Assembly (NCBI GenBank): GCA_947498595.1
Contig: CANMKX010000012.1
Location: 56,950 to 120,949 of the forward strand
Origin: an uncultured Aquimarina sp.
Lineage (GTDB): Bacteria > Bacteroidota > Bacteroidia > Flavobacteriales > Flavobacteriaceae
Reading direction: 5' to 3'
Length of the DNA stretch: 64,000 bases
Part shown: positions 44,909 to 54,488 of the stretch, piece after piece
Numbering within the stretch: the stretch's first letter is position 1
How the letters are laid out: every line of letters starts with the position of its first letter
Program-made: the position numbers and the translations under genes
Notes under the pieces: generated by a model
Database searches by the model: none
What the model was told of the DNA's origin: nothing
What the model saw: the letters and a program-made list of their open reading frames with translations, nothing else

Positions 44909-47038
44909 ATGACAGAAGAAAAAAAGTCGCTCAATTTTATCGAGCACATCATAGAAGAAGATCTAAAAGAAGGTATGAATAGCGAAAATTTGCGTTTTCG
45001 TTTTCCACCAGAACCTAATGGGTACTTACATATAGGTCATACCAAAGCTATAGGTATAAGTTTTGGTCTAGGGTTGAGATATAATGCACCAGTAAATCTT
45101 CGTTTTGATGATACAAATCCAGCTAAAGAAGAACAAGAATATGTTGATGCAATAAAAAAAGATATCCAATGGTTAGGATATCAATGGGATAAAGAATGTT
45201 ATTCGTCTGATTATTTTCAACAATTATATGATTGGACAGAATTATTAATAAAAAATAATAAAGCTTATGTAGATTCTCAATCTGCAGAAACTATTGCTAT
45301 GCAAAAGGGAACTCCAACAACAGTTGGAACTAATAGTCCTTACAGAGATCGAACAGTAGAAGAAAACTTAGATCTTTTTAGGAAAATGAAAGCTGGACAA
45401 TTTGATGAAGGAGCACATGTTGTTAGAGCAAAAATTGATATGAGTAGTCCCAATATGTTAATGAGAGATCCATTAATGTATAGAATATTAAAAAAAGCAC
45501 ATCATAGAACAGGAGATGATTGGTGTATTTATCCTATGTATGATTGGACACATGGAGAAAGCGATTATATAGAACAAATTTCACATTCACTTTGTTCTCT
45601 TGAATTTAAGCCTCATAGAGAGCTTTATGAATGGTTTTTGGATAATGTATATGACAATTCAAAATTAAAACCAAAACAGCGCGAATTTGCTCGTTTAAAC
45701 CTTAGTTTTACTATAATGAGTAAACGTAAACTCTTACAATTAGTAACAGATGGAGTTGTTTCTGGTTGGGATGATCCAAGAATGCCTACTATCTCTGGTT
45801 TAAGAAGAAGAGGGTATACACCACAATCTATTCGTAAATTTGTTGATACAGTGGGAGTTGCAAAAAGAGAAAATGTAATTGACGTTTCATTATTAGAATT
45901 TTGCATACGTGAAGATCTTAATAAAAAAGCAACTCGAGTAATGGGAGTTTTAGATCCTGTTAAACTTATAATAACTAATTATCCTGATGGAGAAGTTGAA
46001 TATCTTGAGGCAGAAAATAATCCTGAAGATAAAGAAGCAGGAATAAGAGAAATACCATTTTCGAAAGAGTTATATATTGAAAGAAATGACTTTAAAGAAG
46101 AAGCTAATAAAAAGTATTTTAGATTAACCTTAGGTAAAGAAGTTAGACTTAAAAATGCTTATATCATTAAAGGAGAAAGTGTTATTAAAGATGAAAACGG
46201 GACTATTACCGAAATTCATTGTACGTATGATAAAGACAGTAAATCTGGAAGTGGAACCGAAGCTTCTAAACGTAATGTCAAAGGAACGTTACATTGGGTA
46301 TCTATAGCTCATGCAATCCCAGCTGAAATAAGAGTATATGACAGACTCTTTAATGATGAATCACCTGATGGACATAATGATAAAACTTTCATGGATTTTA
46401 TAAATCCAGATTCACTTAAAGTACTTAATGGTTTTGTAGAACCAAGTTTGAAGAAAGCAACTGTACTTGATCAATTCCAATTTCAACGTTTAGGTTACTT
46501 TAATGTTGATATTAACAGTACTGTTGATAAGTTAGTATTCAATAAAACTGTAGGATTAAAAGAAGGCTGGGTTAAAAAGAAAGATACACCTAAAGAAAAT
46601 AATGGTTCTCAATTAGCTGCTAAAACTCAAAATAAGGTACCTTCAATAAATGAAATCCTTAAAAGTGGTAAGAAGTATACAAATTTACCTGAAGCTAAAA
46701 GAGAAGCTTTGAAATTAAAAATACTAAATGCAGCCGAAAATGTAACTTATGAAGAAGTAGAAAAGCATTTTGGTACTGCAATTAAAAAAGCTGGAACAAG
46801 AATTGCTATAATGTTAGCTTTAAATGTACTTATTAACAATAAGAATATTACATTGAATGATGCTATCAATAAGTTTTTATTACTTGGTTTAGAGGATAAA
46901 AACGAACTTTTGAGATATGAAAGTTTAGACTTAATTTCTAAGAATTCTATACTTATTAACAAGTTTATTAATGAAATTAATAATATAAAAAGTGTTGAAA
47001 ATAATGCAGAAATAAAAATGCTATTAGCTACATTATAA
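44909..47038 (+). CDS. glnS: Glutaminyl-tRNA synthetase with C-terminal extension
   Basis: A 709-residue class I GlnRS that charges tRNA-Gln. The HIGH motif is in PPEPNGYLHIGHTKA, the KMSKS-type motif in TIMSKRKLLQLV, and the beta-barrel anticodon domain ends at VGLKEGW (about 552). About 154 further residues (556-709) form a Lys-rich linker and a helical domain (LPEAKREALKLKILN ... TRIAIMLALNVLINN). In Bacteroidetes such proteins are often annotated as GlnRS/YqeY fusions, but I do not see convincing YqeY motifs here. A -7 element and a terminator bound the gene. Confidence 0.93.
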   Translation: MTEEKKSLNFIEHIIEEDLKEGMNSENLRFRFPPEPNGYLHIGHTKAIGISFGLGLRYNAPVNLRFDDTNPAKEEQEYVDAIKKDIQWLGYQWDKECYSSDYFQQLYDWTELLIKNNKAYVDSQSAETIAMQKGTPTTVGTNSPYRDRTVEENLDLFRKMKAGQFDEGAHVVRAKIDMSSPNMLMRDPLMYRILKKAHHRTGDDWCIYPMYDWTHGESDYIEQISHSLCSLEFKPHRELYEWFLDNVYDNSKLKPKQREFARLNLSFTIMSKRKLLQLVTDGVVSGWDDPRMPTISGLRRRGYTPQSIRKFVDTVGVAKRENVIDVSLLEFCIREDLNKKATRVMGVLDPVKLIITNYPDGEVEYLEAENNPEDKEAGIREIPFSKELYIERNDFKEEANKKYFRLTLGKEVRLKNAYIIKGESVIKDENGTITEIHCTYDKDSKSGSGTEASKRNVKGTLHWVSIAHAIPAEIRVYDRLFNDESPDGHNDKTFMDFINPDSLKVLNGFVEPSLKKATVLDQFQFQRLGYFNVDINSTVDKLVFNKTVGLKEGWVKKKDTPKENNGSQLAAKTQNKVPSINEILKSGKKYTNLPEAKREALKLKILNAAENVTYEEVEKHFGTAIKKAGTRIAIMLALNVLINNKNITLNDAINKFLLLGLEDKNELLRYESLDLISKNSILINKFINEINNIKSVENNAEIKMLLATL

Positions 47039-47052
47039 TTTCTTAAAACATC

Positions 47053-47088
47053 AAAAAAAGCCAAGCATTTATTGCTTGGTTTTTTTTT
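47053..47088 (+). terminator. Terminator after glnS
   Basis: Stem CCAAGCA / TGCTTGG with flanking A- and T-runs and loop TTTAT. Confidence 0.8.
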
Positions 47089-48114
47089 GCCTTTTATATA
47101 AAAATAATTATTACTATTAATTATATCAATAGAGATAATTATTTATTTACCTTATTATTGAAATATACTATGTTAAATTTTTATTTTATAAAACTTAATT
47201 ATTATAAGATATATTTATTTAGAACGTAATATAAAATCAATTTTTTTAATTTTCAATAGTATTTATATAATTTATTATATTTCTATTTAGCATAATTTTA
47301 TCTGATTAATAATGGTTCATAATAAGGCTATTTAAATGTTTTTAATTCTATAAATATATATAGATATAGTAATAATTGTAAAGGTTGCTTAAAACTTCTT
47401 ATTTTAATCATTTTATCTTTTATAAATATTAATTATCAAAATTTCTATTTAAGTAAAATTATTTTATAATAAATTGCTTTATTAATATTTCAATTATTTA
47501 TTAAATATATTTTATTAATAATTAATTCTTATTATAATGCTTTCTTATTCATTTATACTTAATAAATAATTTTTTTTGATTTAAATAAGTTATTACTATT
47601 TGTTATTACTATGTTTTTTATAATAATTTTAATTTATTATAAATGGTTTTAAATAAGACTTTTTAAAGAGCTTTATTTTTTTAATGAGTGTATTGTATAA
47701 AATTATTTTTAGGGTAGGAGTATAGCTCTTATTTTAGTTTTTTTGATTTTTTGATTTTTAATAATAATTGATTATTGAATTTGATGTCCAAATAAGATAA
47801 CGTTATAAAAACTTGGTTATAAAATTAAATAATTGAAATGTTATTTGTTATTGTTTTTTATTATGATTTAAAAAACTAAGATTATAAAAATTATTTATGT
47901 AAAATATTTTAATATCATTTTTACTTATGTTAAATGAATTAAATAAAGCTTATATAAGAGCTTTAAAAATTAATATTATAGAACATTATTAAGTTACTAT
48001 TAAAAGAAGAATGAAAAGCTTTAAAATGATTTTTAGTCAAATTAATCAGGAGTAATTAAGAATTTAGTATAATTCTAACTATGTCGATAAATATATCTTA
48101 TAGTAATAAATAAA

Positions 48115-48140
48115 AAAGGCACATCTAATGATGTGCCTTT
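48115..48140 (-). terminator. Terminator of the SPFH gene
   Basis: Stem AAAGGCACATC / GATGTGCCTTT with loop TAAT, T-run on the minus strand. Confidence 0.85.
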
Positions 48141-48162
48141 GATTTAAGAAAATAAAAATAGT

Positions 48163-49101
48163 TTATTCCTCTTTTTTCTTTTTTGCTTTATTTGAATTAT
48201 TTTGTTTCATAGCTTCGCCAATTTGATTAGAAGCAGTAAATGACGCTACCATGTTATTTAACATTTCACTACCAGCTTGAGGAGAGTTTGGTAATAATAT
48301 TAAATTGCTATTAGTTTCTTCTCCAATTGATTGTAAAGTATCATAATGTTGTGTTACTACAATTAGGGCAGAAGCTTCTTGAGAATTAATACCAACATTG
48401 TTAAGTACATCTACACTTTCTTCAAGACCTCTTGCTATTTCTCTACGTTGATCAGCAATACCTTGACCTTGTAAACGTTTACTTTCAGCTTCAGCACGAG
48501 CTTTAGCAACAATTTTAATTCGTTCAGCTTCAGCTTCATATTCAGCAGCAACCTTTTCACGTTCCGCAGCATTGATACGATTCATAGCTTCCTTTACTTG
48601 TAGATCAGGGTCTATATCTGTTACTAATGTTTTTATGATATCATAACCATAATCGACCATAGCTTCATTTAATTCTCTTTTAACAGCAATTGCAATATCA
48701 TCCTTTCTTTCAAAAACATCATCTAATTTCATTTTAGGAACTTCTGCACGAACTACATCAAATACATATGAAGTTATTTGATCATGAGGATTTTCTAATT
48801 TATAAAAAGCATCATATACTTTTTCTTTAATAACTTGAAATTGTACAGAAATCTTTAAACGAACAAAAACATCATCTTTTGTTTTAGTTTCAACAATAAC
48901 ATCCAATTGTTGAATTTTTAAATTGATACGACCAGCGATACGATCAAAAATCGGAATTTTGAAATGCAAACCAGAATTACGTATACTTAAAAATTTACCA
49001 AAGCGTTCCACGACTGCAGAAGTTTGTTGCTTGACCGTAAATATTCCGGATAATAGAATAATGATCCCGAATATGACCAATGGTATAAGTAAATAGCCCA
49101 T
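48163..49101 (-). CDS. SPFH/Band 7 (stomatin-like) membrane protein
   Basis: A 312-residue SPFH-domain protein with one N-terminal membrane helix (MGYLLIPLVIFGIIILLSGIF). The domain (about 25-190) begins VKQQTSAVVERFGKF and continues with SGLHFKIPIFDRI. A coiled coil follows (AAEREKVAAEYEAEAERIKI), then a Lys-rich end. Such proteins form membrane microdomain scaffolds and regulate proteases such as FtsH. It resembles QmcA/stomatin. No NfeD partner gene is adjacent. Confidence 0.9.
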   Translation of the reverse strand: MGYLLIPLVIFGIIILLSGIFTVKQQTSAVVERFGKFLSIRNSGLHFKIPIFDRIAGRINLKIQQLDVIVETKTKDDVFVRLKISVQFQVIKEKVYDAFYKLENPHDQITSYVFDVVRAEVPKMKLDDVFERKDDIAIAVKRELNEAMVDYGYDIIKTLVTDIDPDLQVKEAMNRINAAEREKVAAEYEAEAERIKIVAKARAEAESKRLQGQGIADQRREIARGLEESVDVLNNVGINSQEASALIVVTQHYDTLQSIGEETNSNLILLPNSPQAGSEMLNNMVASFTASNQIGEAMKQNNSNKAKKKKEE

Positions 49102-49245
49102 AATAATTTTAGATTTTAATAGTTAGTATTGATTGATTTTATTGCTTTTTGCAATATAATAGTTAAGTAAATATACTATGTTGATTTAGTTAATACTCTT
49201 AACCTTATAATTATTTGTAGCTTTTTAACACAAAATGTTACAAAT

Positions 49246-49281
49246 AAAAAAAACGCTGTATTTTATTACAGCGTTTTTTTT
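49246..49281 (-). terminator. Terminator of gltX
   Basis: Stem CGCTGTA / TACAGCG with long A- and T-runs, just downstream of gltX on the minus strand. Confidence 0.85.
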
Positions 49282-49299
49282 GTAATATTTTTAGAAAAA

Positions 49300-50811
49300 T
49301 TAAAGTGTTTCAATAATTTTTTCAATTCTATTAATAGTTTCTTTTTTACCCAATGTAGCGGCAATGATATATACATCGGGTCCTTGTAATGATCCAACTA
49401 AAGCCAAACGTAATGGCATCATTATTTTACCAAAACCTATTTCTTTACTAGTTATCCAACTTTTTATTGTATTAGTAGTAACTTCTGGTGAAAAATCTTC
49501 AATCCCATCAATGACAGAAATTAGTTCTTTCATTAGAGTAGGGGTATCTTCTTTCCATGCTTTTTTACTAGCCTTTGCATCATAAGTAGCAGGAGCAATA
49601 AAAAAGAAAGAACTTAAATCCCATAGATCATTTACAAAAGTTGCACGTTCTTTTATCATTGAAACTATCGTATCAAGATTCAATGAACTTTCAATATTTT
49701 TATTTGTCAATAACGATCTGAATTGAGAAGTTAATTTCTCAGTATCTTCCTTTTGTAAATAATTTTGTTGAAACCATTTAGTTTTTTCAGGATCAAATTT
49801 TGCACCAGCTTTATTAACTCTTGACAAATCAAAAGCCTGAATTAATTCTTCTAAACTAAAAATCTCTTGATCTGTACCAGGATTCCAACCTAAAAAAGCT
49901 AACATGTTTATAACAGCTTCTGGTAAATAACCATCCTCTCTATAACCACTAGAAATATCATTAGATTTTGGATCTGTCCATTCAAGAGGAAAAACAGGAA
50001 ACCCTAATTTATCACCATCACGTTTACTTAGTTTTCCTTTACCAACTGGTTTTAAAATCAAAGGTAAATGAGAAAAAGATGGACTTTCCCAACCTAAAGA
50101 ACGATATAATAATACATGCAATGCCAAAGAAGGTAACCATTCTTCACCACGAATTACATGAGTAATTTCCATTAAATGATCGTCAACTATATTTGCCAAA
50201 TGATAAGTTGGCATACCATCACTTTTAAATAATACTTTATCATCAAGAAGATTGGTGTCAATTTTCATGCTTCCACGAATTTCATCTTGCAATGCTAAAG
50301 TTTCATTTAGAGGCATTTTATATCTAATAGAATATGCATCACCATTATCAATTCTTTTTTGAACCTCGTCTTTAGACAATGTCAAAGAATTTTCTAAATT
50401 CATACGTGTAGTATGATTATATATAAATGTCTCTTTTCTACTTTCAGCTTCTGTACGAAGTTGTGATAATTTTTCAGAAGAGTCAAATGCATAATAAGCA
50501 TCACCAGACAAAATTAATTGATCGGCATATTCTCTATACAAATGCTTACGTTCACTTTGTTTGTATGGACCAAATTTTCCTTCTTTACCAGGACCTTCAT
50601 CAAATGGAATTTTACACCACTCAAGTGATTCCTTTATGTAAGTTTCTGCACCAGGTACATAACGATTTTGATCCGTATCTTCTATACGTAAAACAAAAGT
50701 TCCGTTGTTTTTTTTGGCATACAAATAATTAAACAAAGCAGTTCTTACACCACCTATATGTAATGGTCCTGTAGGACTAGGTGCAAATCGCACTCTAACA
50801 TTCTTCGACAT
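49300..50811 (-). CDS. gltX: Glutamyl-tRNA synthetase
   Basis: A 503-residue class I GluRS that charges tRNA-Glu. The HIGH-type motif is in APSPTGPLHIGGVRTALFN, the KMSKS-type motif in GKLSKRDGDKLG, and the C-terminal anticodon-binding region is helical. With glnS in the window, both enzymes are present, so direct charging of tRNA-Gln is possible. A -7 element (TATCTTTG on the minus strand at 50871-50878) lies about 60 bases upstream. It stands alone, convergent with nothing and divergent from the DUF4175 gene. Confidence 0.96.
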   Translation of the reverse strand: MSKNVRVRFAPSPTGPLHIGGVRTALFNYLYAKKNNGTFVLRIEDTDQNRYVPGAETYIKESLEWCKIPFDEGPGKEGKFGPYKQSERKHLYREYADQLILSGDAYYAFDSSEKLSQLRTEAESRKETFIYNHTTRMNLENSLTLSKDEVQKRIDNGDAYSIRYKMPLNETLALQDEIRGSMKIDTNLLDDKVLFKSDGMPTYHLANIVDDHLMEITHVIRGEEWLPSLALHVLLYRSLGWESPSFSHLPLILKPVGKGKLSKRDGDKLGFPVFPLEWTDPKSNDISSGYREDGYLPEAVINMLAFLGWNPGTDQEIFSLEELIQAFDLSRVNKAGAKFDPEKTKWFQQNYLQKEDTEKLTSQFRSLLTNKNIESSLNLDTIVSMIKERATFVNDLWDLSSFFFIAPATYDAKASKKAWKEDTPTLMKELISVIDGIEDFSPEVTTNTIKSWITSKEIGFGKIMMPLRLALVGSLQGPDVYIIAATLGKKETINRIEKIIETL

Positions 50812-50870
50812 AATCTTAATTTTTATGGCGCTTAAGTAAATAATTTATAAAAAATAAGAGCAAAGATACT

Positions 50871-50878
50871 CTTATCTA
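50871..50878 (-). promoter_or_regulatory. -7 promoter element of gltX
   Basis: Reads TATCTTTG on the minus strand, matching TAnnTTTG. Confidence 0.5.
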
Positions 50879-51098
50879 GCCTTAGATTGTGATGATATTA
50901 CTTTAATATTTTAAGCTTTATTATTTTTTTTGATTTAATAATTAAGAAAACTATAAAACGCTATGTAAAAATAAAATTGTAGTTTTAATAGTTAAAGCTA
51001 TTTCAAGCTATAATGTGTTGATCAGGAATACTATTTTGAACTTTTTAATAAGACAAAACGGTAGGTATTTTATTGTTTATACTAAAGAAAATTGCGCT

Positions 51099-54000
51099 AT
51101 GAATCATTATGAAATTGTAAAAAGTAAACTCGAAAAATTTATTCATCGTTACTATGTAAATGAATTAATTAAAGGGTTGATTTTGTTTTTTGCAATAGGA
51201 GCACTGTATTTTTTATGCAGCGTTTTAATAGAAAACTTTTTTTGGTTAGATAAACTAGGAAGAACAATTCTTTTTTGGTTGTTTATAATTGTTGAAATTA
51301 TATTATTTACAAGATTTATAATACTACCAATTTTTAAATTATTTAGAATAGTAAATGGAATTAATTATATCAATGCTTCAAAAATAATTGGAGATCATTT
51401 TCCTGAAGTTCAAGATAAATTATTAAACATATTACAATTAAAAAACAGTGATAACTCTTCAGAATTATTACTAGCTAGTATCGAACAGAAATCTGCAGAA
51501 TTAAATCCTATCCCTTTTAAACTAGCAATTAATTTCAACAAAAATATCCAATATCTAAAATATGCAGCAATACCAATTTTATTATTTATTGCTATTTCAT
51601 TGATAGAAAGTAAAGATTGGTTTACCAATAGTTATGATCGAATGGTAAATTATAAAGTAGCTTATGAAGCACCAGCGCCTTATAAATTTGTGATATTAAA
51701 TGAATCTTTGAATAGCAATGAAAGTGAAAATTTTAAATTAATAGTTAAAACCGAAGGGAAAGTTTTACCAGAACAAGTAAATATTCACTTTAAAGAGGAA
51801 GTATATTTTTTGAAAAATAGGGGAGATGCTACTTTTGAATACGAGTTTATAGCCCCAAAATCTACAATAGAATTTAATCTTCAAGGGAATGATGTTGTAT
51901 CTAGAAATTATAAATTAAATATTTTAGAAGTTCCAAAAATGCAACATTTAAAAATGGAACTTCATTTTCCAGAATATTTAAAAATGAAAAATGATGTTAT
52001 AGAAGGAACTGGTAATACAACGATTCCAGAAGGAACAATTATTAAATGGATAGTTGATACAAAAAACACCAAAGAAGTTCAATTTAAAACGAGAGATACA
52101 AATTTACTTTTCAATAAAAAAGATGACCTATTTGATTTAGAAAAAAATATTTTCAGTAATATCAATTATACAATTAGCACTACTAACGATCATTTAAAAG
52201 AGTATGAAAGATTAACTTTTGAAATTAATGTTATAAAAGATCAATACCCAGAAATAAAAATACAATCCAAAATAGATTCTACGAATAGCGAAATAAGATA
52301 TTTTTTAGGAGAAATATCTGATGATTATGGTATTCAAAAATTGCAACTAATCTACTATGATATTAAAAATCCTGATGCAATTAAGGTTAAAGAATTAGAA
52401 AATAATAATTCAGTTTATGATCAATTTGCAATTCAGTTCCCAGGAGAATTAGATATTAAAGATGGTAATAGTTATGAGTTTTACTTTGAAGTTTTTGATA
52501 ATGATCAAATTCATGGATATAAAAAAACTAAAAGCGAATTATTTAGTTACAATAAATTGAGCTTGTCAGAAAGAGAGAAGAAACAATTATTACAACAAAA
52601 TGAAACAATCTCTGATATCGATAAGACATTGGATAAATTAAAAGATCAAAACAAAGAATTAAAAGAGATCAGTAAACTTCAAAAAGAGAAGAAGAATTTA
52701 AACTTTAATGACAAGAAAAAACTAGATAACTTCTTGAAGCGACAAAAGCAACAAGAACAGATGATGCAGAAATTTGGTGATGAACTTAAGAAGAATTTAG
52801 AAGAATTTGAAAAAGAAAATAAAGACGATTCTTTTAAAAATGAATTAAAAGAACGATTAGAAAGAAATGAAAAACGCTTAAAAAAGAATGAGGAATTACT
52901 TAAAGAACTAGAAAAAGTACAAGACAAGATTAGTAAAGAAAAGTTGAGTAAACGATTAGAGAAATTAAGTAAACAAAATAAGAGTTCACAAAAAAATCTA
53001 GAGCAATTATTAGAATTAACTAAGCGATATTATGTTTCAAAGAAACAAGAAAAAATAGCAGATGAATTAGAAAAGTTAGCTAAAAAACAAGAAGAACTTT
53101 CTAAAGCATCTGATGAGCAAAATAAAAAAGAAGAGCAAGATAAATTAAATAAAGAGTTTGAGAAAATACAAAAGGAATTGAAAGATCTAAAAAAAGAAAA
53201 TAAAGATCTTAAGAAACCTATGAAAATGGAAGAAACTCAAAAAGAAGAACAACAAATAAAGAAAGAACAAGAAGAAGCTTCAGATAAATTAGAACAGCAA
53301 GAAAAATCTGAAGCTCAAAAAAAGCAAAAAAGTGCTTCTCAGAAAATGAAAAAAATGAGCGCTCAAATGAAATCTAACATGAAGAGTGGGAGTAGCGAAA
53401 AAAATCAAGAGGACATAGAAATGCTTCGACAAATACTAGATAACCTTGTAGAATTTTCTTTAGGTCAAGAAGTATTAATGAAAACATTTAAATCTATTGA
53501 ACCTAATAATCCTACATACGCTAATAAGCTTAAAAGGCAAAGTGTATTAAGAGAAAACTTCAGACATATCGATGACAGCTTATATGCATTAGCCTTACGT
53601 AATCCAAAAATAAAAGAGGAAGTAACTGATAAACTAACAGACATAGAATATAATATAGATAAATCTCTAGAAAGATTGTCCGAAAATCAAATTTCTCAAG
53701 GAGCTTCTAGCCAACAATACACCGTTACAGGAGCTAATGATTTAGCATATATGCTTAGTCAATCTTTAGATAATATGAACATGAGTATGTCTTCTTCAGG
53801 ATCTCAATCCCAAGGAAAAAAATCACAAGGATTTCAATTACCAGATATTATCGAAAAACAAGAATCTTTAGGAGAACAAATGAAAGAAGGAATTAAGAAG
53901 GGAAAGAAAAAAGGGGAAGGAGAACCAAGTAATAGTGATGAAGAAAGAAACTCAAAAGAGGAAAAAGGGAATTCTGAAAATAAAAAAGGAGAATCAGAAG

Positions 54001-54488
54001 GAAAAGGAAAAGGAAAGGGAAATAAAAATGGAGAGAATTCTAATGGAGGGGAAGGAGATTCAGAAAATTCAGAAAATGATAATGAAAAACTCTATGAGAT
54101 ATATAAACAACAGCAACAGTTAAGAAATGATTTAGAAAATAAATTAAAAGAAAACGGTTTATCTCTAAATGAGAAAAGAGTATTAGATCAAATGAAGCAA
54201 GCAGAAAACGAAATCTTGAATAATGGATTCGATCAAAAAACGCTAAGCAGAATGATTAATATTAAGCATCAATTATTAAAACTCGAGGATGCTACATTAA
54301 AACAAGGAGAGAAAGAAGAAAGGAAAAGTGACACAAATGAGCAAGAATTTCAAAATTCTATTGAAGCTAACGAAATGAAAATTAAACAATATTTCAATAG
54401 TACAGAGATTTTAAATAGACAAGTATTACCTTTGCGGCAAAATTTCAAAGAGAAAGTTCAAAAATATTTTAAAGAAAAGAATGATTAA
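51099..54488 (+). CDS. DUF4175 family large membrane protein
   Basis: A 1129-residue protein. The open frame extends 84 bases further upstream, but the family N-terminus NHYEIVKSKLEKFIHRYY begins at 51099, so I take that ATG. Two or three membrane helices lie in the first about 170 residues, then beta-rich periplasmic domains (about 190-480), then a very long Lys/Glu/Gln coiled coil (about 490-770) and a low-complexity Gly/Glu/Ser/Asn/Lys stretch (about 940-1010). The family is typical of Bacteroidetes and often stands near BatA-type aerotolerance genes; its function is unknown. ybeY overlaps its end by eight bases. Confidence 0.85.
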   Translation: MNHYEIVKSKLEKFIHRYYVNELIKGLILFFAIGALYFLCSVLIENFFWLDKLGRTILFWLFIIVEIILFTRFIILPIFKLFRIVNGINYINASKIIGDHFPEVQDKLLNILQLKNSDNSSELLLASIEQKSAELNPIPFKLAINFNKNIQYLKYAAIPILLFIAISLIESKDWFTNSYDRMVNYKVAYEAPAPYKFVILNESLNSNESENFKLIVKTEGKVLPEQVNIHFKEEVYFLKNRGDATFEYEFIAPKSTIEFNLQGNDVVSRNYKLNILEVPKMQHLKMELHFPEYLKMKNDVIEGTGNTTIPEGTIIKWIVDTKNTKEVQFKTRDTNLLFNKKDDLFDLEKNIFSNINYTISTTNDHLKEYERLTFEINVIKDQYPEIKIQSKIDSTNSEIRYFLGEISDDYGIQKLQLIYYDIKNPDAIKVKELENNNSVYDQFAIQFPGELDIKDGNSYEFYFEVFDNDQIHGYKKTKSELFSYNKLSLSEREKKQLLQQNETISDIDKTLDKLKDQNKELKEISKLQKEKKNLNFNDKKKLDNFLKRQKQQEQMMQKFGDELKKNLEEFEKENKDDSFKNELKERLERNEKRLKKNEELLKELEKVQDKISKEKLSKRLEKLSKQNKSSQKNLEQLLELTKRYYVSKKQEKIADELEKLAKKQEELSKASDEQNKKEEQDKLNKEFEKIQKELKDLKKENKDLKKPMKMEETQKEEQQIKKEQEEASDKLEQQEKSEAQKKQKSASQKMKKMSAQMKSNMKSGSSEKNQEDIEMLRQILDNLVEFSLGQEVLMKTFKSIEPNNPTYANKLKRQSVLRENFRHIDDSLYALALRNPKIKEEVTDKLTDIEYNIDKSLERLSENQISQGASSQQYTVTGANDLAYMLSQSLDNMNMSMSSSGSQSQGKKSQGFQLPDIIEKQESLGEQMKEGIKKGKKKGEGEPSNSDEERNSKEEKGNSENKKGESEGKGKGKGNKNGENSNGGEGDSENSENDNEKLYEIYKQQQQLRNDLENKLKENGLSLNEKRVLDQMKQAENEILNNGFDQKTLSRMINIKHQLLKLEDATLKQGEKEERKSDTNEQEFQNSIEANEMKIKQYFNSTEILNRQVLPLRQNFKEKVQKYFKEKND

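Larger units (their letters stand above)
47039..48162. other. Long, extremely AT-rich spacer between glnS and the SPFH gene
   Basis: More than 1.1 kb without a credible ORF on either strand. It begins with the glnS terminator and ends with the terminator of the SPFH gene. In between the sequence is almost only A and T, with a notable GC-richer tract TTAGGGTAGGAGTAT at about 47709-47723. No tRNA, repeat array or IS remnant was recognised. It could be a decayed gene, a structural (nucleoid-binding) segment or a small-RNA locus. Confidence 0.5.

Noticed and set aside
44744..44947. Minus-strand ORF overlapping the glnS start
   Set aside because: Lysine/tyrosine/phenylalanine-rich translation of AT-rich DNA, overlapping the glnS promoter and first codons.
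46829..46970. TTATTAACA 9-mers inside glnS as further DnaA boxes
   Set aside because: They fall in coding sequence (Leu/Ile/Asn codons), and such an AT-rich 9-mer is expected by chance several times in this window.
51015..51098. Upstream extension of the DUF4175 frame
   Set aside because: The family N-terminus begins at 51099. The extra residues have no family similarity and start with a non-ATG codon.
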